A stretch of DNA of 64,000 nucleotides from contig NZ_FOUY01000002.1 in assembly GCF_900115005.1 (NCBI RefSeq), forward strand, positions 124,001 to 188,000, given 5' to 3'. Each line of letters opens with the position of its first letter. The first letter of the stretch is position 1. A program made the translations under genes and the position numbers. Positions 8,224 to 20,200 of this stretch are shown here, piece by piece. This DNA is from Pseudonocardia ammonioxydans. GTDB taxonomy: Bacteria > Actinomycetota > Actinomycetes > Mycobacteriales > Pseudonocardiaceae. The notes below the pieces were generated by a model that saw only the letters and a program-made list of their open reading frames with translations, did no database searches and had not been told where the DNA came from.

Positions 8224-11200
8224 CGGCGCACCGCCGCGCGCAGCTCCTCGACCAGCTCGCCGGCCAGTGCACGGGCCTCGTCTCCGGTCCAGGCGTCGAG
8301 CCGATGGGTCAGCTCCAGCACGATCGATCCGTCCCCCTCCGGTTCGGCGACGCTCACGGTCAGGTCGGCGGTCGCACCGCCGGTGTCCAGAGCGTCCAGT
8401 GTGCCCAACACCCGTTGCTCGTCGGCCAGGCCGGTGTCCTCGTGCGGGACCAGCAGCACCGTCGGGCGGACCCGGGCCGGGTCGGCGTCCCACACCGCGC
8501 GGGCGACGGCGGCGAGACCGATCGACACGTGGTCGTAGCCGGCGAGGTCGTCGGCGCGGGTGGTGCGCAACAGCTCCGCGTCGACGCCGCGGGGCCCCGG
8601 CCGGACGGGCAGGATCGCGACGTCGGCGACGGAGCCGACCAGGTCGGTGAGCGCCGGTTCGGTCCGGCCCGCGACGAACGACGCCGTCGGCACCGGCACC
8701 GCCGCGCCGCGGCGGGCGAGCACGACCGCCAGCGCGGACTGCACGACGGTGAACAGCCCCGCCCGCTCCCGGCGGGCCAGTGCCTCCACCTCGGCCCGCA
8801 GCGCGGGGTCCAGCTCGGTGACGACGGTCTCCGCGGCCACCGGCACCGTCCCCGGTGCCGGCGGGTCCACGGGTGCGGGGACGCCGGTGAGCGCGGCCTG
8901 CCAGTACGCCACGGCGCGGGCGTGGCGGCCGTCCGGTTCGGGGCCGGACCCGCCGGCCGTGCCGGACCCGCCCGCGCTGCCGGACCCGTCCGCGGTACCG
9001 GACCCGCCCGCAGTACCGGACTCGCCTGCGGTGGCGGACCCGCCCGCGCTGCCCGACCCGTCCGCGGTAGCGGGGTCGTCCGCAGTACCGGACCCGCCCG
9101 CGCTGCCGGGGCTGCCCGCGGTGCCGGGGCTCTCCGCGGTGTCGGGCCCCGCGCTGCCGGGGTCGTCCGCGACGCCGGCGAGGGCCCGGGCCCACCGGGC
9201 GTGGTCGGTCGCGGTCACCGGCAGCGGGGTGAACTCCGGGGTGCGGCCCTGCCGGCGGGCCGCGTAGGCGGCGGCGAGGTCGCGCAGCAGCGGCACCACC
9301 GACCACTCGTCGACCCCGAGGTAGTGCAGCACCAGCACCAGCTCGCCGCCCGCGGCGAGAAGCGCCCGGAACGGCGGCTCGACGGTCAGGTCGAACGGCT
9401 CGCGGGCCAGCTCGGCGGCCGGGCGGGTGCTCTCCACCAGCCCGGGCCCGTGGTCGCGCACGAGGCGCAGGCCCTCGGCGGAGCTGGTGTCCGCGCTCGG
9501 ACCGGGCCCGGTGAACACCGACCGCAGCGGCTCGTGCCGGGCGACGACGTCGTCGACGGCCGCGGCGAGCGCAGCGGTGTCGTAGGGCTCGGCGGGCCGC
9601 AGCACCAGCGCATGGTCCGGGCGCGGATCGACCCGGTGCCGGGCCCACCGCCACACCTGTGCGGGCGCGAGCGGCTCGCCCCGCGGGTCCGCCGGTGGCC
9701 CGGCGACCAGCTCCGGCCGGTCGGTGGGCCGGCGCGCGAGCAGGTCGGCGAGCGCGGCGACGGTGGGGGCGTCGAAGACGTCCCGGACCGACAGGTCGGC
9801 GCCGAACCGCGCCCGCACCCGGCCGATCAGCCGCATCGCGGCCATCGAGTGGCAGCCGAGGGCGAAGAAGTCGTCGTCCGGTCCCACGTCGGCAGCGCCG
9901 AGCACCTCGCCGACGAGCCCGGCGAGCTCGCGCTGGGCCGCGGTGACCGGCCCTCCCGAGCCGGTGCCCGGCAGCGGGAGCCGGTCCAGCGCCCGGTGGT
10001 CGATCTTGCCGTTCGGGGTGAGCGGCAACGGGCCGTCCAGCACGACGACCGCACCCGGCACCAGGGCGGCGGGCAGCCGCTCCGCGGCGTGCGCGCGCAG
10101 CCCGGCCGGCTCGGGCGCGCCGCCCGGTTCGGGGACGACGTAGGCGACGAGCAGGTCGCCCCGGGCGGCCACGACGGCCTGGCGCACCGCGGGGTGCGCG
10201 GACACGACGGCGGCGACCTCACCCGGTTCCACCCGGTGCCCGCGGATCTTCAGCTGGTCGTCGGTGCGGCCGAGGAACTCGAGGAGCCCGTCCCGGCGGC
10301 GCACCCGGTCACCGGTGCGGTAGAGCCGTGCCCCGGGCGGGCCCGCGGGGTCGGCGACGAAGCGCTCCGCGGTCGTCGCGGCCCGTCCCGGATAGCCGAG
10401 TGCGAGGCCGCGGCCCCCGACGTACATCTCGCCGGCGACGCCGTCGGGCACCGGGGCCAGCCGCTCGTCGAGGATCTGCACGACGGTGCCGGGATCCGGG
10501 CTGCCGATCGGCACCCGGCCGTCGGGCAGGGGCTCGGCACGCCACAGCGTGGAGTTCACGCTCGCCTCGGTGAGCCCGTAGCAGACCACCAGCGCCACCC
10601 GGCCGGCCCAGCGCTGCACCAGGTCCGCCGGCACCGCCTCGGTGCCGACCAGCACGTGCATCCCGGACGGCAGCTCGGTGCCGGCGGGCAACGCCCCGAG
10701 CAGGGCGGGCGGGATCGCGGCATGCGTGACGCCGTGCCGGGCCAGGAACGCCGGCAGCTCCGGTCCGGCGGTGCGGACCTCCTCCGGCGCCACGACCAGC
10801 CGCCCGCCCGAGCCCAGCGCCATGGCCAGCTCGAACACGACGACGTCGAAGCCGGGTGAGGCGAACTGCAGCACCCGCGACCCGGCGTCGAGGCCGAACC
10901 GGCCGGCGGCCGTCGCGGTCAGCACGCCGATGCCGTCGTGCGGCACCAGCACGCCCTTGGGCCGCCCGGTCGAGCCGGAGGTGTAGATCAGGTACGCCGG
11001 GTCGTCCGGTCCGAGAGCGACCGGCTCCGGCACGCTTTCCCCGGGCGCTCCGTCCGGCGCCAGCCGGGGCAGGCCCGGGACCGCCGGGATCCGGCCCGCC
11101 ACCGCATCGGTGGCCACCAGCGCCACCGCGCCGGAGTCGGTGAGCAGGTGGGTCAGCCGCTCCGCCGGGTGCGCGGGGTCGACCGGCAGCCAGACCGCGC

Positions 11201-14200
11201 CGAGCCGCCACAGACCCAGCACGGTCGCGGCCAGGCCGGCGTCGCGCCCGACGGCGACGGCGACGACGTCCCGGCGCCCGATCCCGGACGCGGCCAGGTG
11301 CGCGGCGACCGCCGCGGCCCGGCCGTCGAGCTCTGCATAGGACAGATCACCGTCCGCATCGGTCACGGCGATCGCGTCCGGGTCGGCCGTCGCGTGCCGG
11401 GACACCACATCGGACAGTGGACCGGCGAAGGCGCCGCCCCCGTCCCGGTCGCCCGCCGACTCCGCCAGTGCCGCGCGCCCGGCCGGCCCGAGCACGTCGA
11501 TCCGGCCGAGGGGAACCTCCGGTTCCGTCGCGAACGCCGCCGCGACCGCCGCGAAGCGCTCGGCGATCGACGCCGCCGTGGCCCGGTCGAACCGCTCCGC
11601 GGAGTACTCCAGGTGCAGGGCGAGGCCGGCGTCGTCGCCGGTGGTCTCGGCGAAGGAGAACACCAGGTCGAACTTGGCGGTGCGGGCCTCGACCGGCTCC
11701 TCGGTCACCGTCACGCCGGGCAGCGCGGGCAGCGTGTCCGCGGTCCGGGCGTGGTGGGCGACCATCACCTGGAACAGCGGGTTGCGCCCGGGTTCGCGGG
11801 GCGGGTTGACCCGCTCGACGACGGCCTGGTGCGGCACGTCGGCGTGCGCGAACGCGGCCAGGTCGGCGTCGCGCACCCGGGCCACGAGCTCGGCCGGGGT
11901 CGGGTCGCCGGAGGTGTCGGTGCGCAGCACGACGGTGTCGACGAAGAACCCGACCAGGTCCTCCAGCCGCTCGTCGGCGCGGCCGGTGACCGGCGCCCCG
12001 AGCGGCAGGTCGGTCCCCGCGCCGAGCCGGGTCAGCAGTGCCACGACCGCGGCGTGCAGCACCAGGAACGGGCTGGCCCCGTGCGTGCGGCCCAGCGCGT
12101 GCAGCCCGGTACGGACGTCGTCGGGCAGCGGGTGCTCGACGAGCCCGCCGGCGTGGGTCGGTCGCGGCGGACGCGGCCGGTCGGCGGGCAGCTCGAGCTC
12201 GTCCGGCGCGCCGGCCAGGGTCGCCTCCCACCAGTCGAGCCGGCGTGCCGCGAGCGATCCCGGATCGGCCGGGTCGCCGAGCAGCTCGGCCTGCCAGAGG
12301 GTGTGGTCGCCGTACTGCACCGGCAGCGGGGCCCAGCCGGGGGCCCGGCCCTCGAGGCGGGCGGTGTAGGCGGTGGCGAGGTCGTCGAGCAGCGGCCGGT
12401 CGGACCACTCGTCGGTGGCGATGTGGTGCAGCATGAGGAGGAGTGAGTGGTTGTCGCGGTCCTGGCCACGAAAACCACTCACGGGCACCACGGTCGCCCG
12501 GATCGGGATCTCGCGGGCGAGGTCGAACGGCCGCTCCAGCTCGGCCGCGACCAGCGCGGCGAGCTCCTCCGGGGTGGCGGGCTCGGCGACCGTGAACGGC
12601 ACCCGCGCGGCGGGCAGGATCCGCTGCCGCGGGCCCGGTTCGACGATCACCGTGCGCAGCGCCTCGTGCCGGGTGACGACGTCGTCGAGCGCCGCACCGA
12701 GCGCCCCGGTGTCGAGCTCCCCGCTCAGCCGCAGGATCAGCGGGTAGTTGTACGCCGCCGACGCGCCCTCGCGGGAGACCAGCCACAGCCGGGCCTGCGC
12801 CCCGGACAGCGGCAGCAGGTCGCCGCGGTCCGGGCGGGCGACCAGCTCAGGCCGGTCGGTGCTCGGCGCGGCCACACCGGCCCGGGCCGCGAGGAGCTCC
12901 GGGGTGGGGGCGGCGAACAGGTCGCGCAGCACGAGGTCGGTGCCCAGCGCAGTGCGTGCCCGCGTCAGCAGCCGGGTGGCGAGCAGCGAGTGCCCGCCGA
13001 GGTCGAAGAAGTCGTCCTCCGGGCCGACCCGCGGCAGCTCGAGGACCTGGGCGAAGAGCCCGCAGAGGGTCTCCTCCGCCGGGGTCGCCGGTGGGCGGCC
13101 CTGCCCGGCCGGAGCCAGGTCCGGGGCCGGCAGGCCGCCGGTGTCGAGCTTGCCGTTGACGGTGAGCGGCAGGTCCTCGACCACCACGATCGCCGCCGGG
13201 ACGAGATGGTCGGGCAGCCGCTCGCGCAGGTCGTCCCGCAGCACCCGCGGCAGGTCGGCACCCGGCTCCGGGTGCACGGCCGCCGATGCCGCCGCAGCCG
13301 CGACGACGTAGCCGACCAGCCGGGCGATCCCGCCCGGGCCGGACCGGTCGGCGACCACGGCGGCCCGCGCCACCGCGGGGTGCGCATCGAGCACCGCGGC
13401 GACCTCGCCGGGCTCGACCCGGTGCCCGCGGATCTTCACCTGGTCGTCGGTACGGCCGAGGAAGTCGAGCACGCCCCGGCCGCCCTCCCCGATGCGGCGG
13501 CGCACGAGGTCCCCCGTGCGGTACATGCGGCCACCCGGCCGGTGCGGATCGGCGACGAACCGCTCCGCGGTCAGCCCGTACCGGCCGAGGTAGCCGCGGG
13601 CGAGCCCGTCACCGGCGATGTAGAGCTCACCGGGGACACCGTCGGGCACCGGCCGCAGCCAGGCGTCGAGCACGTGCGCCGTGGTGTTGGTGATCGGCCG
13701 TCCCACCGTCGGGGTGGCCGAGTCCTCGGTCCCCGCCCCGAGCGTGTTGATCGTGTACTCGGTCGGGCCGTACAGGTTGTAGCCCAGCACGCCGTCGGCC
13801 TCGCGCAGCGCCGTCCAGACCGCGTCGGACACCGCCTCGCCGCCGAGTAGCACCAGCGGCATCGGTCGCTGCGCGAGCAGCCCGGCGTCGAGCAGCGCGG
13901 CGGCATAGGTCGGGGTCACGTTGACGACGTCGACGGCGTGCTCGTCGCAGTAGGCGACCAGGCGTTCGGCGTCGCGGCGCAGCTCCTCGTCGGCGACGTG
14001 CACCTCGTGCCCCTCGACGAGCCAGAGCAGCTCCTCCCAGCTCATGTCGAACGCGAACGACACGGTGTGCGCCACCCGCAGCCGCGCGTGCGGGCCACGC
14101 CGGGCACGGACGTCGGCGACGACCGGATCGAAGATCTCCCGGCGGTGGTTGATCTGCATGTTCGTCAGGCCCCGGTAGGGGGTGACGACGCCCTTGGGCC

Positions 14201-17200
14201 TGCCGGTCGAGCCGGAGGTGTAGATGACGTAGGCGGGCAGGTCGAGCCGGCGCGGGTTGCTGCGGGCGAACCCGCCCAGCTCGTCGTCGGTGAGCGGGCC
14301 GGGGTCCAGTGCGGACCGTTCCGCGGTGACGGCCGGGGCGTCGAGCACCACCGTCGCCACCCCGGCACCGTCCAGTGTGGGCGCGACGTCGGACGTGGTG
14401 AGCAGCGCGACCGGGCCGGCGTCGCGCATCGTCTCGACCAGACGCGCCGCCGGGTGGTCCAGCTCGAGCGGGAGGTAGGCCGCGCCGGTGCGCAGCACCG
14501 CGAACAGCGCGATCACGGTCTCGGCCGAGCGCGGCAGCCCCAGGGCGACGACGGTCTCCGGGCCGGCCCCGCGGGCGAGCAGCAGCCGCGCGGTCCGGTT
14601 GACCGCCGCGTCGAGCTCGGCGTAGCTGAGCCGGGTGGAGTGCGAGACCAGCGCGAGGTCGTCCGCGGCGACGGCGGCTCGCTCGGCGAGCAGGTCGGCG
14701 ATCGTGTCGCCGGCGAGGTCCACCGGGTCACCGTCGCGGTACCGCTCGACCGCCGCCCGCTCGGCCTCCGAGCGCAGGTCCTGGCCCGCGACCGGGTCAC
14801 CGGGCCCGTCGAGCAGCGCGGTCACAGCACGTTCGACACGCCCGATCCAGGCCGCTGCCTCGTCGTCACCGACGGTGTGCGACAACGTGATCCGGAACCG
14901 CTCGCCCGGGGTGACGATGAACGTGAGCGGGTAGTGGGTGGCGTCGACGTTGTGCAGGGCGGTGACGCCGTGCCGGGCCCCGAGGTCGGCGATCCGCTCC
15001 GCCCCGCCCTCCGGACGGTAGACGAACAGGGTGTCGAACAGCGTCCGGTGCCCGGACAGCCGCTGGATCTCCCCCAGCCCGACGGTCTCGTGCGGCAGCA
15101 GTGCCAGGCGCTCGTCCTGGACCCGGGTCAGCAGGTCGGCCCCGCTCTCGGCGGGCTGCAGCACCACCCGGGCGGGCACGGTGTTGAGGAACAGCCCGAC
15201 CACGTTCTCCACGTCGGGCACGGCGCTCGGGCGCCCGGCGACCGAGGTGCCGAACACGACGTCGGTCCGCCCGGTCCCGGCGGCGAGCGCGAGCGCCCAC
15301 GCCGTGGTCAGGACCGTGCTCGGCGTGACCCCGCGCTCGCGGGCCAGCTCGCGCAGCCGGGCCGAAGTGGCGGCGTCGAGCTCGCTGTGGGTCTCGGTCA
15401 CCTCGTGCCGCGCGGTGCCGGGTGGTGGCCCGGCGAGAGTCGGCTCCTGGAGCCCGGCCAGCGCCGTCCGCCAGGCCTCCCGGCCGGGTTCAGGGTCCCG
15501 GGCAGCGAGCCAGGCGAGCAGGTCGCGGTAGCTGCCGCCGGGCTCGGGCGGGGTGTCGCCGGCGTAGGTGTCGAACAGGCCGCGCAGGACCAGCCAGGCC
15601 GACCAGCCGTCCCAGATCAGCAGGTGGCGGTGGATCAGCACCCGGTCCCGGCCGCCGCCGCGCAGCACCGTGACCCGGAACAGCGGCGGCGCCGCCGGGT
15701 CGAGCGGGGTGGCCCGGTCGGCCGCGGTGGCGCGCTCACGCTCGGTGTCGACGTCCGCCCCGGCCACGCCCAGCTCGACCACCTCGACCGGCGGCGCGGG
15801 ATCGGACAGGACGAACTGGACGGGGCCGTCGAGTCCGTCGGCGGTGAACCCGGCGCACAGCGCGGGATGGTGGGCCATGAGGGTCGCGACGGCGTCGCGG
15901 AACCGGTCGAGGTCCAGCTCGTGGTCGAGGTCGACGGTCTCCTGCACGGTGTAGACGTCGTGCTCGGCGCCGTCGAGGGTGGCGTGGAAGTACAGGCCCT
16001 CCTGCAGCGGGGAGAGCGGCCAGATCTCGGCGACGCCGGAGCCGGCGACCGCCCGGACCCGGTCCCACGTCGCGGCGTCCGGTTCCGGCAACGGCGGGAT
16101 CGGCGCGGCGGCCTCCCCGGCCCGGCCGGCGACCGCGGCCGGGGTCCGCCCGGCGAGCACGTCGGCCGGGCCGACGTCGAGCCCGGCGCGGCGGGCCCGC
16201 GACGACACCGCGATCGAGGTGATCGAGTCGCCGCCGAGGGCGAGGAAGTCGTCGTCGGCGGACACCGTGTCGCGCTGCAGGACCTCGGCGAACGCCGCAC
16301 ACAGCACCCGCTCGGCATGCGTGGCCGGTGCGCGGGACGCGCCGGAGCCGGTCGCCCCGGGCGCGGGCAGCGCCGCCCGGTCGAGCTTGCCGTTCGGGGT
16401 CAGCGGGAGATCGTCGAGGACGACGACGGCCGCCGGCACCATCGCCTCCGGCAGCCGCGCCGCCAGCGCCTCGCGCAGTGCCGATCCCTCGACACCGCAG
16501 CCCTCAACACCGCAGCCCTCGACACCGCAGCCCTCGACACCGCCGGCCCGGGGCACGACGTACCCGACCAGCGTCGGGGCCGGGCCGTCGCGGCGGATCA
16601 CGACCGCGGCACGGGCCACCCCGTCCAGGGCGCCCAGCGCGGCCTCGATCTCACCGAGCTCGATCCGCTGCCCGCGGATCTTCACCTGGCCGTCGTCGCG
16701 ACCCAGGTACTCGATCGCGGCGCCGGTCCGGCGCACCACGTCGCCGGTGCGGTAGAGCCGCTCCCCCGGCCCGCCGAACGGGTCGGCGACGAACCGGTCG
16801 GCGGTCAGGTCCGGACGGGCGTGGTAGCCGCGGGCCAGCTGCACGCCGGCCAGGTAGAGCTCGCCCGGGACACCGTCGGGCACCGGCCGCAGGCACGCGT
16901 CGAGCACGTGGGTGCGGGTGTTCCAGACCGGCGTCCCGATCGGGACGGTGCCGCCCGCACCGCTCCCGGGACCGTCCGCGCCGTCGGCAACAGGCGACGC
17001 TGCGACAGCGTGCGCGGTGACGTCGACCGCGGCCTCGGTCGGGCCGTACAGGTTGTGCAGCGGCACCCCGGTCAGCGCGTGCCAGTCCCGGGCGGCCGCG
17101 GCGGGCAGCGCCTCGCCGGAGCAGAACACACGGCGCAACGACCGCGCCCAGCCCGCGTCCGCGGTGACCTGCTCCGCGGCCAGGAAACCCTCCAACATGG

Positions 17201-20200
17201 AGGGGACGAAGTGGAGCGTGGTGATCCGCTCGTCCCGCACGGTCGCGGCCAGGTACTCGGGGTCGCGGTGCCCGCCGGGTCGCGCGAGCACCACGGTGGC
17301 ACCCTCGGCGAGGGCCCAGAAGAACTCCCACACCGACACGTCGAACCCGGCCGGGGTCTTCTGCAGGACCCGGTCGTCGGCGCCGAGCGGGTACGCGTCC
17401 TGCATCCAGTCGAGCCGGTTGCCGACGGCCCGGTGGCTCACGACGACGCCCTTGGGCCGCCCGGTGGAGCCGGAGGTGTAGATCAGGTAGGCGGCGTCGT
17501 CGGGGTCCGGGTGCGGCAGCTCCGCAGGCACCGGCCCGGCCGCCGCCTCCTCCACCGGGATCCGGGTGACACCGGGGAGCCCGGGCAGCGGGACATCCTG
17601 CGGCGACGCGCCCTCTGCCGGACCGCCCTGTGCCGCAACGACCACCAGGTCCACCCCCGCGTCCGCCGCCACGAACGACAGCCGCTCCGGCGGGTGCTCG
17701 GGGTCGAGCGGCAGGTAGGCCGCCCCGGAGCGCAGCACGCCGGTCAGCGCGACCATCAGCGCGCACGAACGCGGGACCGCGACCCCGACCACGGTCCCCG
17801 GCCCGGCGCCCCGCTCGCGCAGCGCCCCGGCCAGGGCGGCCGAGCGCCGGTCGAGCTCCGCGGCCGCGAGCTCACCGTCCGGTGCGACGACGACGGTCCG
17901 CCCGGGATCGCGCGCGAGGCCCGCGGTGATCCGCTCGGGCAGGGTCCGGGTGTCGAGCGGGCGCACCGGTCCGGCCGCCGGTTCGGCGCCGGCGCGCAAC
18001 GGGAGCGACCCGGTGGCGCGCGCCGGCTCGTGGACCAGCGCGTGCACGGTGGCACCGAACAGCTCCAGTACCAGGGCAGCGGTCTCCACATCGACCCGGT
18101 CGAGGTCGTGCTTGAGGACGACGGTCGTCTCCGCGCCGGTCCCGACGACCAGCGCCAGCGGGTAGTGGACGGCGTCGCGGACCTCCACGTCCCCGACCAC
18201 GCCCTCGGCGGCGGCCGGGAAGTTCTCCACGACCACGATCGAGTCGAACAGCTCCCCGCGGTCGCGCTGCAGGTCCGCGAGCCGCACCTGCGGGTGGTCG
18301 AGGACGGCCGTGCGGCCCTCCTGCATGCGCCGCAGCGGCACGGACAGCGGTTCCCCGGGAGCCCAGCGCAGCCGCACCGGGACGGTGTTGACGAACAGCC
18401 CGACGGCCTCGGCGATCCCGTCGACGGCGGCGTCGCGGCCGGAGACCGTGCTGCCGACCAGCACGTCGCAGTTGCCCGTGAGCGCACCGACGGTGAGCGC
18501 CCACGCCGCGTGCAGCAGCGTGGACGGGGTGACCCCCTGGGCCCGGGCCGCGCGGTCGAGGGCGCCGGTCGCCTCCGCGTCGAGGGTCAGCGTGCGCCGC
18601 GCGTGCGGGCGGGGAACCGGAGCAGGCAGCTCGGTGCCGGACAGGGCGGTGTCGGACAGGGCAGCGTCGGACTGGGCAGTGCCGGGCAAGGCAGGGCCGG
18701 GCAGTGAATCGAGCAGGCGCACCGGCTCGGCACCGGCCAGCTCCGCGTCCCACACTTCGCGCGCCTCCGCCCGCGCCGGGCCGGTGTCGAGCGCGGCGAG
18801 GTGGTCGAACCAGGCACGCAGGCGTGCCTCGGCCTGCTGCGTGCGCCCGTCGTCGGCGGGGGTCCGGCCCCGGCTGCGCTCGGCGTAGGCCTGCTGCAGC
18901 TCACCGACCAGCACCGCGACCGACCAGCCGTCGAGCACGGCGTGCTGGAAGGTCAGGGCGAGCCGGGCCCGGCCGTGGTCGTGCAGCAGCGCCGCGCGCA
19001 GCAGTGGCGGGCGGGCGAGGTCGAACGGCCGTGCCCGCTCCGCGTCGAGAACGGCGGCGCCCCCGTCGGTGCCGGCGGCAGCACTGCCTCCGGCGGCGCT
19101 CCCCCCGGCGGTGCTGCTCCCGTCGGCGCTGCTCCCGTCGGCGCTGCCACTATCGGTGCTGCCCCCGTCGATGCTGCCGTCAGCGCTGCCCCCGGCGGTT
19201 CCGGCGGCGTCCACGTGGTGCTCGCTCCACGGCAGCTCCACCCGCGCCGCGACGGCCTGGACCACCCGGCCGTCCGCACGCTGGGCGAACCCGGCACGCA
19301 GCTGCGGGTGCCGGTCGAGCAGGTCCTGGACCGCCGCCCGCAGCGCATCGGAGTCCACATCGGATGGGAGATCGAGCACCTCCTGCACCACGTAGGACGT
19401 GTCGGAGGGGTCCAGCGCCGCGTGGAAGAAGAACCCCTCCTGCAGCGGCGAGACCGGCCCGGTGAACGCGATACCGCCGGGCACCTCGAGCGCGGCGTGG
19501 GCCTCATCGTCCGGTTCGGTCACGGACGACGAGCAGTCCGTTCCGGTGTGGACGGTCCGGGTGCCGACGACCTCGGCCAGCTCCTGCACGGTCCGGTGCG
19601 TGAAGACCTGCCGCGGCGTGATCGTCAGCCCGGCCTCCCGGGCCCGCACGACCAGCCGGATCGACAGCACCGAGTCCCCGCCGAGGGCGAAGAAGTCGTC
19701 GTCGGTGCCGATGCCGGGCACCCCGAGCACCTCCGAGACCAGCGTGCAGAGCAACTCCTCGCGCGGCGTCCCCGGACGCGTACCCCGGACCTGCGCCGAC
19801 AGGTCCGGCGCCGGCAGCGCCGCCCGGTCGGTCTTGCCGCTGGCCAGCACCGGGATCGACGGCACCGGCACGACCGCGGCCGGCACCATCCAGTCGGGCA
19901 GCCGGTCGCGCAGGTGCTCGCGCAGCGTGCCGACGAGCACGTCGACGTCGCGGAACGGGGCCGGGCGGTGCACTAGCTCCGCGGCCCCGGTGGGCCGGTA
20001 CACGGCCTCCTGCGCCGCCGCCGGCTCGGACCCCGCCCCGGGGCGGGTGAACAGCAGCTCGACCGTGGGCTCCGAGCCCCAGGTCCCCGCCGCGGTGTAG
20101 CCGAGCGACTCGCCGAGCCGCAGCAGCTCCTCGGGGTCGGCGCCGGCCTCCGGTTCGGGTTCGCCGTCGATCCGGGCGCGCGCCGCGCGGTCGCCCGCGG

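Noticed and set aside
8943..9176. CRISPR-like array of regular repeats.
   Set aside because: The units are contiguous with no spacers, are in frame within the NRPS, and have an 18-bp period.
13938..18707. A plus-strand open frame of about 1,590 codons opposite the NRPS gene.
   Set aside because: It has no domain or motif, is Arg/Gly/Pro-rich, and mirrors the third-base GC of the minus-strand NRPS.
15900..19500. An epimerase domain in the NRPS, because C1 and C2 begin SPLQEG.
   Set aside because: Each T domain is followed by only one condensation-type domain, and the motifs are condensation-like (HxxxDGWS), not epimerase-like.
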